Source of the DNA: Mesorhizobium sp. ORS 3359
Lineage (GTDB): Bacteria; Pseudomonadota; Alphaproteobacteria; Rhizobiales; Rhizobiaceae
Reading direction: 5' to 3'
Assembly: GCA_000824845.1 (NCBI GenBank)
Contig: CCNC01000141.1
Span: 124,001-188,000, forward strand
Length of the DNA: 64,000 nucleotides
Part shown: piece after piece, positions 27,143 to 36,609 of the stretch
Layout: the number at the start of each line of letters is the position of its first letter
Position numbering within the stretch: the stretch's first letter is position 1
Notes under the pieces: generated by a model
Databases searched by the model: none
What the model was told of the DNA's origin: nothing
Seen by the model: the letters and a program-made list of their open reading frames with translations, nothing else
Translations under genes and position numbers: made by a program

Positions 27143-28318
27143 TCACAAAACCCGTCGGCGCGCGACCGTTGCCATCGCCAGCGCCGCGCAAATCACGCCC
27201 AGCGTGACCGGCAGGCCTGGGGCGCCGATCACATCCATCACGCCGCCAGTGAGCGGCGGCACCACGATGCCGCCAAGACCCCACATCAGCGAGAAGGCGG
27301 CATTGCCGGCGACCAGCGCCGAGCCGGTGAAACGTTCGCCGAGCTCGATGATCGACATGGTGTAGATGCCGTAGGAAACGGCGCCCCAGACAAAGACGCA
27401 GACCCAGATCAGCGGCGTCTCGATCAGCGCCGGCAAGAGCACGCAGCCGAGGATCGTCACCGCCACGCAACCGAACCGCACCAGGCGCGCCGTCAGCCTT
27501 TCGGCGAGCAGCCCAAGCGGCACTTGCATGGCGATGTTGCCGGCGATCATCACCGACAGCAGCGCCGACATGCGCGCTTCAGGAATGTTGTGATGCGTTC
27601 CATAGACCGGCAGAAGCGCCAGGATCGCCTGCTCGAAACCGGCCGCGACGACGACCGCCGACAGAAGCAGCCAAGCCGACGGTATGAAGCCCAGGACCGA
27701 AACCTTGTTGTCGGCCTCGTCGACCTTGGGCAGGCGGCGCACCACCGCGGCCAGACAGGCGCCGCAGAACAGGAAGGCGCCGATGCCGACCAGGAAAGGC
27801 GGCCAGCCTTCGGTGCCGACGGCAAGCAGGCAGAGCGGTCCGGCCGCGAAGCCGGCCGAGATGATGGTGGAATAGATGCCCATGACGCGTCCGCGGCGCG
27901 ACGGCGGCGCCAGCGCGATCACCCAGATTTCGCTGAGCACATAAAGAGGGTTGGTCACCACGCCGATCAGGAAGCGCAGCGGGAACCACAGATAAACATT
28001 CTGCGTCCAGCCGATCAGCGCCAGCACCAGCGCCGAAAGCGCGGCGCAGGTGAGCGCGGTTCGCCCTGCCCCGAACCGGCGCGCCAATGCTGGAATTGGC
28101 GGCGAGGAGACGATGAAGCCGACCGGCGTCATCGCCGCGGACAGCCCGATCATCGCCGGCGAAACACCTTGCCGCTGCAGGATGAAGCTCAGCAGCGGAT
28201 AGGATAGCCCTTGCGCGACGGCGAACACCGACACGGTCGCGATCACGCCTGTGATCGCAGCCCACTGCACAGTCTCGCTTCTCTCTGAATCCGCCAGAGC
28301 CATCAGTTCTTGATCCAA
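27143..28318 (-). CDS. MFS transporter (YcaD-like)
   Basis: 391 residues with about twelve hydrophobic helices in two halves. RFGAGRTALTCAALSALVLAL and the cytoplasmic loop PPSRRGRVMGIYST are MFS-like, and the long ARMSALLSVMIAGN segment resembles the YcaD group. Substrate unknown. The prolyl oligopeptidase gene follows on the same strand after 72 nt, so peptide or peptide-derived solutes are possible. It is divergent from the mttB-type gene at 28547. Confidence 0.8.
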   Translation of the reverse strand: MDQELMALADSERSETVQWAAITGVIATVSVFAVAQGLSYPLLSFILQRQGVSPAMIGLSAAMTPVGFIVSSPPIPALARRFGAGRTALTCAALSALVLALIGWTQNVYLWFPLRFLIGVVTNPLYVLSEIWVIALAPPSRRGRVMGIYSTIISAGFAAGPLCLLAVGTEGWPPFLVGIGAFLFCGACLAAVVRRLPKVDEADNKVSVLGFIPSAWLLLSAVVVAAGFEQAILALLPVYGTHHNIPEARMSALLSVMIAGNIAMQVPLGLLAERLTARLVRFGCVAVTILGCVLLPALIETPLIWVCVFVWGAVSYGIYTMSIIELGERFTGSALVAGNAAFSLMWGLGGIVVPPLTGGVMDVIGAPGLPVTLGVICAALAMATVARRRVL

Positions 28319-28546
28319 TGGGTTGGAGGCTTAGCCGTTGCGGCCGGTCGCTGTAAGGGCCAATTGGCCGCGAAAGCGTATGTTCCAGCCACTCCCTGTC
28401 AGGAGCCCCCGGCGCTGCCATAAGCCCGCGCATCTTTCCCCTTTCGTCATGTCGCTTCCCTCGCCCTAGTGGTCGCCGCCTCCTCACCGGCTGCATGGTC
28501 GCCGGTCCATTATGCCGGCCAAATTCGCATTCTCACGAGGCTTCTC

Positions 28547-30124
28547 ATGACCGCTGCCCTCCATCCCGCCGAACCGGCCCTGGCAACCGATCGCGCCCGC
28601 CGTGGCGGCCGCGCGGGAAAGCGCGCCGGCGGCTCGGCCGCCTTCGAGCAGCCCGCCTTCCGGCAGTTGAAGAACCCGCTGACGCCGACCAAGTTCGTGT
28701 CCGACGACGAATTGGAATCGATCCACCTCGCCTCGCTGCGCGTGCTGAAGGAGATCGGCGTCGACGTTTTGCACGACGAAGCCCGCCGCATCATGAAGGC
28801 GCATGGCGCGGATGTGCGCGAAGGGTCCGAGCGCGTGCGCTTCGACAGCGACATGATCCTCGAGCTCGTCTCGCACTGCCCCTCGGAATTCACGCTGCAC
28901 GCCCGCAACCCGGCGCACAATCTGCGCTTCGGCGGCAACAACGTCATCCTGTCGATGATGGCCTCGGCGCCGAACTGCTCCGATCTCGACCGAGGCCGCC
29001 GGCCCGGCAACCAGGCCGACTACCGCAACTTCCTGCGGCTGGCGCAGATGCACAACATCCTCAACTGCACCGGAGGCTATCCGGTCGAGCCGATCGACAT
29101 CCACCCGTCGGTGCGGCACCTGGAGTGCATCCGCGACCTCGCCATGCTGACCGACAAGGTCTTCCACATCTATTCGCTCGGCAAGGAGCGCAATGTGGAC
29201 GGCATCGAGATCACCCGCATCGCCCGTGGCATCAGCCGCGAGCAGTTGATGGCCGAACCGTCGGTCTTCACCATCATCAATACCAATTCGCCGCTCAAGC
29301 TCGACGTGCCGATGATGGAAGGCATCATCCAGATGTCGAGCATGGGCCAGGCCGTCATCGTCACGCCGTTCACGCTGTCGGGCGCCATGGCGCCGGTCAC
29401 CGTCGCCGGCGCGCTGGTGCAGCAGAATGCCGAGGCGCTTTCCGGCATCGCCTTCGCGCAGATGGTCAAGAAAGGCGCCCCGGTCGGCTATGGCGGCTTC
29501 ACTTCCAATGTGGATATGAAGTCGGGCGCGCCAGCCTTCGGCACGCCGGAATATATGAAGGCGCAGCTCGTCGGCGGCCAGCTCGCCCGCCGCTACAACA
29601 TCCCCTACCGTACCTCCAACACTTGCGCCGCCAACACGGTCGACGCGCAGGCTGCCTATGAGAGCGTGTTCTCGCTCTGGGGCGCGATCCAGGGCGGCGG
29701 CAACCTGATGATGCACGGCGCTGGCTGGCTGGAAGGCGGCCTGCGCTGCTCCTACGAAAAGACCATTCTCGATATCGACCTGTTGCAGATGGTTGCCGAG
29801 TTCCTCACCCCCCTCGATCTCTCCGAGGACGCGCTCGGCTTCGACGCCATCCAGTCGGTCGGCCCCGGCGGCCATTTCTTCGGCACCCAGCACACGCAGG
29901 AGCGCTACAAGACCGCCTTCTACTCGCCGATCGTCTCCGACTGGCGCAACTTCGAGACCTGGACGGAGGCCGGCTCGCCGACGGCGATGGAGCGCACCAA
30001 CAAGGTGTGGAAGGAGCGCCTTGCCTCCTACGAGGAGCCTTATATGGATCCGGCTATACGCGAGGAACTCAACGACTTCGTCGAGAAGCGCCGCGCCGAA
30101 GGCGGCGCGCCGACGGATTTCTGA
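28547..30124 (+). CDS. MttB-type corrinoid methyltransferase (non-pyrrolysine), copy 1
   Basis: 525 residues of the trimethylamine methyltransferase (MttB/COG5598) family. Landmarks: NPLTPTKFVSDDELESIHLASL, LHARNPAHNLRFGG, PFTLSGAMAPVTVAGAL and a C-terminal SVGPGGHFFGTQHTQERY. There is no in-frame amber codon, so it belongs to the non-pyrrolysine members. Those characterised move a methyl group from quaternary amines such as glycine betaine to a corrinoid protein. The N-terminus holds an Arg/Gly-rich stretch (RARRGGRAGKRAGG). Start at 28547 follows ACGAGG. A dimethylglycine-dehydrogenase-like gene follows after 76 nt, suggesting betaine-to-dimethylglycine chemistry. Confidence 0.85.
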   Translation: MTAALHPAEPALATDRARRGGRAGKRAGGSAAFEQPAFRQLKNPLTPTKFVSDDELESIHLASLRVLKEIGVDVLHDEARRIMKAHGADVREGSERVRFDSDMILELVSHCPSEFTLHARNPAHNLRFGGNNVILSMMASAPNCSDLDRGRRPGNQADYRNFLRLAQMHNILNCTGGYPVEPIDIHPSVRHLECIRDLAMLTDKVFHIYSLGKERNVDGIEITRIARGISREQLMAEPSVFTIINTNSPLKLDVPMMEGIIQMSSMGQAVIVTPFTLSGAMAPVTVAGALVQQNAEALSGIAFAQMVKKGAPVGYGGFTSNVDMKSGAPAFGTPEYMKAQLVGGQLARRYNIPYRTSNTCAANTVDAQAAYESVFSLWGAIQGGGNLMMHGAGWLEGGLRCSYEKTILDIDLLQMVAEFLTPLDLSEDALGFDAIQSVGPGGHFFGTQHTQERYKTAFYSPIVSDWRNFETWTEAGSPTAMERTNKVWKERLASYEEPYMDPAIREELNDFVEKRRAEGGAPTDF

Positions 30125-30200
30125 TCTGCGACCGGCTGGGCAACTGCCTGCCGCTCGCCTTCATTTCTGACTCCACATTGCACAAGACGGATCTATCTGT

Positions 30201-32771
30201 ATGAAATCTCATGTAAAAGCGGTTGTCATCGGCGGCGGGGTCGTCGGCTGCTCGGTGCTCTATCACCTCGCCAAGGCCGGCTGGACCGACATCATGCTGA
30301 TCGAGCGCTCGGAGCTGACTTCCGGCTCGTCCTGGCATGCGGCGGGCGGCTTCCACACGCTGAACGGCGACCCGAATGTCGCCAAGCTGCAGGCCTATAC
30401 GGTCCAGCTCTACAAGGAGATCGAGGAGCTTTCCGGCCAGTCCTGCTCGCTGCATCTGACCGGCGGCGTCATGATGGCGGACACGCCCGAGCGCATGGAC
30501 TTCCTGCGGCTGGCCCACGCCAAGGGCCGTTATCTCGGCATGGACACCGAGCTGATAACGCCCTCGGAAGCCAAGGCGATGTTCCCGCTGATGGACGAGA
30601 AGAACTTCGTCGGCGCCATGTGGGACCCGGTCGAAGGCCATCTTGATCCGTCGGGCACCACCATCGCCTACTCCAAGGCGGCCAAGAAGCTCGGCGCCGA
30701 GATCGTGCTGCGCAACCGCGTCGTTGATCTTACGCAGCAGCCGGACGGCACCTGGAACGTCGTCACCGAGCAGGGCACGGTCCACGCCGAGCATGTCGTC
30801 AACTGCGGCGGCCTGTGGGCGCGCGAGATCGGCCGCATGGTCGGCGTCGAGCTGCCGGTGCTGGCAATGGAGCATATGTACCTCTTGACCGAGCCGATGC
30901 CGGAGGTCGAGGAATTCAACAAGTCGACCGGCCGCGAGATGATCGGCGTGCTCGACTTCAAGGGCGAGATCTACACCCGCCAGGAGCGCAACGGCATCCT
31001 GCTCGGCACCTATGAGAAGGCCTGCAAGCCGTGGTCGCCGGTCAACACGCCGTGGGATTTCGGCCATGAACTCTTGCAGCCCGACATCGACCGCATCGCG
31101 CCGTCGCTGGAGATCGGCTTCAAGCATTTCCCCGGCATCGAGAAGGCCGGCATCAAGCAGATCATCAACGGTCCCTTCACCTTCGCGCTCGACGGCAACC
31201 CGCTGGTCGGCCCGGTGCAGGGCCTGACCAATTTCTGGTGCGCCTGCGCCGTCATGGCCGGCTTCAGCCAGGGCGGCGGCGTCGGCCTGGCGCTCTCCAA
31301 CTGGATGGTGCATGGCGATCCGGGCTTCGACGTCTGGGGCATGGACGTCGCCCGCTTCGGCGAATGGGCGACGCTGCGCTACACCAACGCCAAGGTGCGC
31401 GAGAACTATTCGCGCCGCTTCTCGATCCGCTTCCCGAATGAGGAACTGCCGGCCGCCCGCCCGGCGCAGACGACGCCGCTCTACGACACCATGCTCGCCA
31501 ACAACGCCGTCATGGGCGATAGCTGGGGTCTGGAAACCCCGCTCTGGTTCGCGCCGAAAGGCACGGAGCCCAAGGACATCGTATCCTTCCACCGCTCCAA
31601 CGACTTCGGCCCGATCGGCGAGGAAGTGCGCGCCACGCGCGAGAAAGTCGGCGTCACCGAGATCGCCAACTTCGCCAAATACGAAGTGTCCGGCCCGGGC
31701 GCCGAGGATTTCCTCAACCGGCTGATGACGAACCGCATGCCGAAGACCGGCCGCATCGTGCTGACCCCGATGGTCAACGAGTTCGGCAAGCTGATCGGCG
31801 ACTTCACCATCGCCAAATCAGGCGAGGATCGTTTCATGATCTGGGGCTCGTCGGCCGCGCAGAAATACCATATGCGCTGGTTCGAGAAGCACCTGCCCAA
31901 GGACGGTTCGGTGCGCATCCACCGCTTCGACCAGACGCTGGTGGGGCTCTCGATCGCCGGACCGAAGTCGAGGGATTTGCTGCAAAAATTGGTCGATGTC
32001 GATGTCTCGACCAAGGCCTTCCGCTTCATGGATTTCCGCGAGATGGCGGTCGGCGGCGCGCCCTGCATGGTCAACCGCATCACCTATACCGGCGACCTCG
32101 GCTACGAGATCTGGATGGCGCCAGCCTATCAGCGCCTTGTCTACAAGGCGATCAAGGAGGCGGGCGAGGAATTCGGCGTCGTCGATTTCGGCATGCGCGC
32201 GCTGCTGTCGATGCGTCTGGAAAAGAACTTCCCGACCTGGTTCCGCGAGTTGCGCCCGATCTACGGTCCGTTCGAAGGCTCGATGGACCGCTTCATCAAG
32301 CTGGAGAAGAACGACTTCATCGGCCGCGAGGCGTCGGCCAAGGAGCAGGCGCAAGGACCAAAACTGCGGCGCGTCTCCTTCATCGTCGATGCCGTCGACG
32401 CCGACGTGATGGGCGACGAGCCGATCTGGGCCAAGGTCAGCAAGGACTATGGCACGGTCGAGAAGCCGCATGGCTACGGCGCGCCGCGCTTCGACGAAAC
32501 GGGCAAGGAAGTCCGCGGCTCCAAGGCTGCCGAAGGCGCCTCCGCCGTGCGCGGCATCGTCGATGGCGAGTGGCGCGTCGTCGGCTGGGTGACCTCCGGC
32601 GGCTATGCGCATTACGTCCAGAAGTCGATGGCGCAGGGCTACGTCCCTGCCGCTCTCGCCGAGGACGAAAGCGCCGGCCTGTTCGAGATCGAGATCCTCG
32701 GCCACCGGCGTTCCGCCCGCATCAATGTCGAGCCGCCCTTCGACCCGAGCGGCGAGAAGATGCGGACCTGA
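30201..32771 (+). CDS. FAD-dependent dimethylglycine/sarcosine dehydrogenase-like protein
   Basis: 856 residues in two parts. The N-terminal DAO-type flavin domain (about 1-390) begins with VIGGGVVGCSVLYHLAKAG and has SSWHAAGGFH, the usual site of covalent FAD. The C-terminal half (about 420-850) is a GcvT-like folate-binding domain (YTGDLGYEIW, GMRALLSMRLEK). Such enzymes oxidise an N-methyl group and pass the formaldehyde unit to tetrahydrofolate. Following the MttB gene, it is placed to take dimethylglycine onward to sarcosine. Substrate assignment is inferred from context. Confidence 0.85.
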   Translation: MKSHVKAVVIGGGVVGCSVLYHLAKAGWTDIMLIERSELTSGSSWHAAGGFHTLNGDPNVAKLQAYTVQLYKEIEELSGQSCSLHLTGGVMMADTPERMDFLRLAHAKGRYLGMDTELITPSEAKAMFPLMDEKNFVGAMWDPVEGHLDPSGTTIAYSKAAKKLGAEIVLRNRVVDLTQQPDGTWNVVTEQGTVHAEHVVNCGGLWAREIGRMVGVELPVLAMEHMYLLTEPMPEVEEFNKSTGREMIGVLDFKGEIYTRQERNGILLGTYEKACKPWSPVNTPWDFGHELLQPDIDRIAPSLEIGFKHFPGIEKAGIKQIINGPFTFALDGNPLVGPVQGLTNFWCACAVMAGFSQGGGVGLALSNWMVHGDPGFDVWGMDVARFGEWATLRYTNAKVRENYSRRFSIRFPNEELPAARPAQTTPLYDTMLANNAVMGDSWGLETPLWFAPKGTEPKDIVSFHRSNDFGPIGEEVRATREKVGVTEIANFAKYEVSGPGAEDFLNRLMTNRMPKTGRIVLTPMVNEFGKLIGDFTIAKSGEDRFMIWGSSAAQKYHMRWFEKHLPKDGSVRIHRFDQTLVGLSIAGPKSRDLLQKLVDVDVSTKAFRFMDFREMAVGGAPCMVNRITYTGDLGYEIWMAPAYQRLVYKAIKEAGEEFGVVDFGMRALLSMRLEKNFPTWFRELRPIYGPFEGSMDRFIKLEKNDFIGREASAKEQAQGPKLRRVSFIVDAVDADVMGDEPIWAKVSKDYGTVEKPHGYGAPRFDETGKEVRGSKAAEGASAVRGIVDGEWRVVGWVTSGGYAHYVQKSMAQGYVPAALAEDESAGLFEIEILGHRRSARINVEPPFDPSGEKMRT

Positions 32772-32856
32772 AGCCCCACGAATTGTTGGATCGCGCCGAT
32801 TGGTGTGGCATGGTCGATGCCCCGCTATCGGCGCATCAGCATGAGAAGACCACCCC

Positions 32857-34368
32857 TTGCGGCAGCTAGAGAAATGGACTGATTGGCTCTGCGATGGACG
32901 GGTCGGTCCATTCAGCGCCGCGATCGCGTCGGTCCTCGTCTACTGCCTGATGCAGATCGTGGCGATGACGCTGTTGTCCCATGTCGCGGGCACCGGCGTC
33001 GGCGTCGACGATTCCGAGCAGCTGATGGAGATGCGGTTTTTGGCCGCCGGCTACGGCAGTTCGCAGCCGCCTCTATACACCTGGCTGGCGATGCTCGCGG
33101 CCTCTGTGGTCGGAACCAGCGTCCTTGCCCTCAAGATCGTCAAATATGGCTTGCTGGCGGCGGGACTGACCGCCTATTTCACCGCCATACGCCGCCTCGG
33201 CTACTCGAACCGCGCCGCTGCCGCCGGCATGTTCGGGCTGCTTCTGTTTCCTCAGATCTTCTGGGAAATGCAGCACGCCCTCACCCACTCGGTCGCCATA
33301 TTCTGTTTCACCTCGGTGCTGCTTCTGGCGCTGGTCGAAGTGGAAAAGCGGCGATCGGCCGTTGCTTATGCGTTTTTGGGTTTGGCGACGGCGGCCGCGA
33401 TGCTGTCGAAATACAACATCGTCATCTTCCTTGCCGCCCTGTTCCTGGCATCCCTCTCGGTTCGTGAGACCCGTGAGGCGATCTTCGACCGTCGCTTCCT
33501 GATCAGCGTGGCGGTAGCGATCCTTGCCTGCCTGCCGACGCTTTATTGGAGCGTCACGCATTTGGACGATCTGTTCTCGCACCAGGGAGGCCTAGGCATC
33601 GCCGGAGGCGGCAGCGTCGCGAAAACGGCACTTCTCGGCATCCGCAGATTGGCCAACGCGATCCTCAATTTCACTGGATTGCCGGTGGCGATCTTTGCCG
33701 TCGCCTACGGCCTGGCGATAAGAGAACAGACGGAACCGCCTCAGCCGGTGCGGTGGCCGGAAAAACTGTTATGGCGAGCCATCGTCCTTGGCCTTGTGGT
33801 CATGGTGACGGTCGTGCTGGCTGCCGGCATCACGCAGTTTCGCGACCGCTGGATGCTGCCCATCTTTATCCTCCTGCCGGCGGCTCTTGCCATGCGCTTC
33901 GACGCCATGGGTCAAAGGGGCCGCAAGACGCAAGCCACCATCGTCTTCGTCGGCGCTCTTCTTGCCGTCCTTGTGCTGCCGCTGAGCTGGTACATGCATC
34001 TGCACGGCGGCGACAGCCGCGGCGGCGTCGTGCGTATGGATTACCGGTCGCTTTACGAGCAGATCAGCGCTGACGGACCCGTCAAGACCGTGGTGTCGAG
34101 CTGGTTCTGGGTCGGCAATCTGCGCCTGGTCGATGCCGATCTCATCGCGCTCGATGACGAGACACCGGACTTCGCGCGGTCGATCCGCGAGCCGGCGGTG
34201 CTTGTCCTGACCGATGACAGGGAATCGTCCTCGGACGTCTTCGAAGAGTTGGCGAGCGCCGGCTATGCGATGGACACTGTACACCGCACTGTCGAGGTGC
34301 CGCAGGCGCTCGGTTTCCCGCCGCGCAAGGTCACGATCACCAGACTGCATAAGAAGATCGCGCCGTAA
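32857..34368 (+). CDS. Glycosyltransferase family 39-like membrane protein
   Basis: 503 residues with about ten membrane helices and a C-terminal periplasmic part. The first extracytoplasmic loop has DDSEQLMEMR, the acidic pair typical of GT39/ArnT-type mannosyl or aminoarabinosyl transferases, and PPLYTW follows. These enzymes take sugars from a lipid-phosphate donor. The TTG at 32857 is used as start; later ATGs exist. Its place between the flavoenzyme and the DddP-like gene has no obvious logic for C1 chemistry. Confidence 0.7.
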   Translation: MRQLEKWTDWLCDGRVGPFSAAIASVLVYCLMQIVAMTLLSHVAGTGVGVDDSEQLMEMRFLAAGYGSSQPPLYTWLAMLAASVVGTSVLALKIVKYGLLAAGLTAYFTAIRRLGYSNRAAAAGMFGLLLFPQIFWEMQHALTHSVAIFCFTSVLLLALVEVEKRRSAVAYAFLGLATAAAMLSKYNIVIFLAALFLASLSVRETREAIFDRRFLISVAVAILACLPTLYWSVTHLDDLFSHQGGLGIAGGGSVAKTALLGIRRLANAILNFTGLPVAIFAVAYGLAIREQTEPPQPVRWPEKLLWRAIVLGLVVMVTVVLAAGITQFRDRWMLPIFILLPAALAMRFDAMGQRGRKTQATIVFVGALLAVLVLPLSWYMHLHGGDSRGGVVRMDYRSLYEQISADGPVKTVVSSWFWVGNLRLVDADLIALDDETPDFARSIREPAVLVLTDDRESSSDVFEELASAGYAMDTVHRTVEVPQALGFPPRKVTITRLHKKIAP

Positions 34369-34384
34369 GGTGCGAGGGGGACGA

Positions 34385-35725
34385 ATGGACAAGCTGGGCT
34401 TCGGCCGCAATCGCAAGATCATGCCCTTCGAGCCCGGCTCGGTCGATGCGCTGCGCGGGGCCTCGCGCGACAAGGCGGCCTCGCTCAACCAGCATGTGCT
34501 GGGCTATGGCGCGACAGCCGAGGCCGAATGGGCGGCTGCAGGCGCTGCCGCTCCAAACCTGGTTGCCATGCGGAGCTACCGGCTCGAGCGCATCCGTGCC
34601 GAGCTGAAGCGCCGCGACTATGCCGGCGCCCTGCTCTACGATCCGGTCAACATCCGCTACGCGACGGACTCGACCAACATGCAGCTCTGGGTCGCGCACA
34701 ACCCGACGCGCCACTGTTTCGTCGCCACCGAAGGCCCGGTGGTGCTGTTCGACTATTTCTCCTGCGAGCACCTCTCCGATCATTCGGGCGTCGTCGACGA
34801 GGTGCGGCCGGCGGTATCGTGGATGTATCTCTACAGCGGCGAGTTGACCGATGAGAAGGTCCGCCGCTGGGGCGCCGGCATCGCCGAACTTGTTGCCGAC
34901 CATGGCGGCGGCAATCGACGCATCGCCGTCGACCACATCAATCCCGAAGGCGTCGAGGAACTCGCCCGCCGCGGCATTTCCGTCGGCAATGGCGAGGCGG
35001 TGATGGAGAATGCGCGACTCATCAAGTCGCCGGACGAGATCCTCGCCATGCGGCGCTCGATCATCGCCTGCGAGGCGGCGATGGGCGACATGGAAGCGGC
35101 GCTGAAGCCCGGCATCTCCGAGAACGAATTATGGGCGGAGCTGCATCGCGGCAACATCGCGCGCGGCGGCGAATGGATCGAAACGCGGCTTCTGTCGTCC
35201 GGCCCTCGCACCAATCCCTGGTTCCAGGAATGCTCCTCGCGCGTCATCGAGAATGGCGACCTCGTCGCCTTCGACACCGACCTGATCGGTCCCTATGGCT
35301 TCTGCGCCGATCTCTCGCGCACATGGCTTTGCGGCGACAGGCAACCCTCGAACGAGCAGCGGGATCTGTTCCGCATCGCCGCCGATCAGATCGCCCATAA
35401 CACGGATCTGATGCGGCCGGGCACCTCCTTCCGCGATCTCGTCGAGCGCTCGGCGGTGCCGCCGGACGATTGCTACCCCACGCGCTACGGCGTGCTCTAT
35501 CACGGCGTCGGCCTGGCGGACGAATATCCGACGCTGCCGCACCCCGGCGATTGGACCACCGACACGCCGGACGGCGTGCTTGAGCCCGGCATGGTGCTCT
35601 GCGTCGAAAGCTATATCGGCAGGCTTGGCGGACGGGAAGGCGTCAAGATCGAGGAGCAGATCCTGATCACCGAGACAGGCAACGAAAAGCTCTCAGCCTA
35701 CAAGCTGGACGAGCGGCTGCTCTGA
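34385..35725 (+). CDS. DddP-like M24 metalloenzyme (DMSP lyase family candidate)
   Basis: 446 residues, the length of DddP. The M24 pita-bread metal ligands are all present: D and D in FDTDLIG, D in CADLSRTW, H in YHGVGLADE, E in CVESYIG and E in KIEEQILIT. Long stretches match DddP as I remember it (DPVNIRYATDSTNMQLW, GGEWIETRL, SGPRTNPWFQEC). DddP cleaves dimethylsulfoniopropionate and evolved from M24 prolidases. Whether this soil homologue does so is untested; an Xaa-Pro peptidase-like role is the alternative. GAGGGGG lies before the ATG. It follows the mttB/flavoenzyme genes on the same strand. Confidence 0.75.
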   Translation: MDKLGFGRNRKIMPFEPGSVDALRGASRDKAASLNQHVLGYGATAEAEWAAAGAAAPNLVAMRSYRLERIRAELKRRDYAGALLYDPVNIRYATDSTNMQLWVAHNPTRHCFVATEGPVVLFDYFSCEHLSDHSGVVDEVRPAVSWMYLYSGELTDEKVRRWGAGIAELVADHGGGNRRIAVDHINPEGVEELARRGISVGNGEAVMENARLIKSPDEILAMRRSIIACEAAMGDMEAALKPGISENELWAELHRGNIARGGEWIETRLLSSGPRTNPWFQECSSRVIENGDLVAFDTDLIGPYGFCADLSRTWLCGDRQPSNEQRDLFRIAADQIAHNTDLMRPGTSFRDLVERSAVPPDDCYPTRYGVLYHGVGLADEYPTLPHPGDWTTDTPDGVLEPGMVLCVESYIGRLGGREGVKIEEQILITETGNEKLSAYKLDERLL

Positions 35726-36532
35726 CGCACCGCCTTCGATCGCCGCGACGGCCTCGCGCATCGCGGCGACGATCGGGGCCGGGGTGGTCCTGGCGGTGAT
35801 ATAGGGCAGGCCCTTGCGCCGCGCTGTCCAGCCCACGACCTTGACATCCAGCGCGGCCGGCTCGAAGCGCTGCCCCAGCGCCCAGCTTTGGCAGTCGATC
35901 GCCGCGATGTCGGCCCTGCCCTCGGCGATGGCGACGATTGACGACCGGTGGCCGCCGCTCTCGCCGCGCGAGGCGAAGATATCCAGGCTTTCGCCCATAG
36001 CCTCCAGGTCGCGCGTCAGCGCGATCAGCCCGGACATCGAATCCGGATTGTTGTAAGCGAAGCGCTTGCCGCGCAGAAGATCGAGCGGGATGACGGTCTT
36101 GCCGTCCTGCGGCGAGGCAACCGACGAACCGCCATCCGCGGCCATCACCAGCGCGCTGGAATAAAGTTCGCCCTGCCCGCCCTCGAACGCATCGTAGTTC
36201 GGTTGCGCGATCACCTGCACATGCCGGGCAAGGCCGAGTTCCATCGGCCCCCAGCAGGTTTGCCCGAACAGAAGCGCCGGGCTCAGCCAGAGCTGGTGGA
36301 AATCGAACTCGTCCGGGGGTAGCGTCGCCGGGTCCGGCGCGATCACCTCACCGGCGTCGTCGAGGATCCCCCCGGGCACCGGCGGCAGATCACCATTGCG
36401 GCGCACAATCGTTTCCGGCGCGTCGATGCCCCTTTGCCGGAAGGCCTCACGCAGCCGCGCCCATTGCTCATCGACCCCGCCCCGCGCTTCGGGCCAGTCA
36501 TACATCGGCAGGGCCGCAACGAACGTTCTCAT
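35693..36532 (-). CDS. PhnD-like phosphate/phosphonate-binding domain protein
   Basis: 279 residues resembling the periplasmic-binding PhnD group: LPMYDWPEA at the start, GKRFAYNNPDSMSGLIAL and IAAIDCQSWAL in the middle. No signal peptide is seen, so it is probably cytosolic and not part of a classical ABC importer. No permease or ATPase lies nearby. Its 3' end overlaps the end of the DddP-like gene by 33 nt in convergent orientation. Ligand unknown. Confidence 0.65.
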   Translation of the reverse strand: MRTFVAALPMYDWPEARGGVDEQWARLREAFRQRGIDAPETIVRRNGDLPPVPGGILDDAGEVIAPDPATLPPDEFDFHQLWLSPALLFGQTCWGPMELGLARHVQVIAQPNYDAFEGGQGELYSSALVMAADGGSSVASPQDGKTVIPLDLLRGKRFAYNNPDSMSGLIALTRDLEAMGESLDIFASRGESGGHRSSIVAIAEGRADIAAIDCQSWALGQRFEPAALDVKVVGWTARRKGLPYITARTTPAPIVAAMREAVAAIEGGASEQPLVQLVG

Positions 36533-36609
36533 GTCGAACAGCTTTCAAGGACAGGCGATCCTCGGCGCCTGCGTTCCGCCGCGAAAAAAGCGAGCGCGGA
36601 AAGTCGAGA

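Noticed and set aside
28319..28546. Possible cobalamin riboswitch before the first mttB-type gene
   Set aside because: A GCCACT word is present, but no B12-box context or matching helices could be recognised. No riboswitch is claimed.
30201..32771. DmdA-type DMSP demethylase for the GcvT-domain protein
   Set aside because: DmdA is a GcvT-only protein of about 370 residues. This one has a full N-terminal FAD oxidase domain, so dimethylglycine/sarcosine dehydrogenase is the better family.
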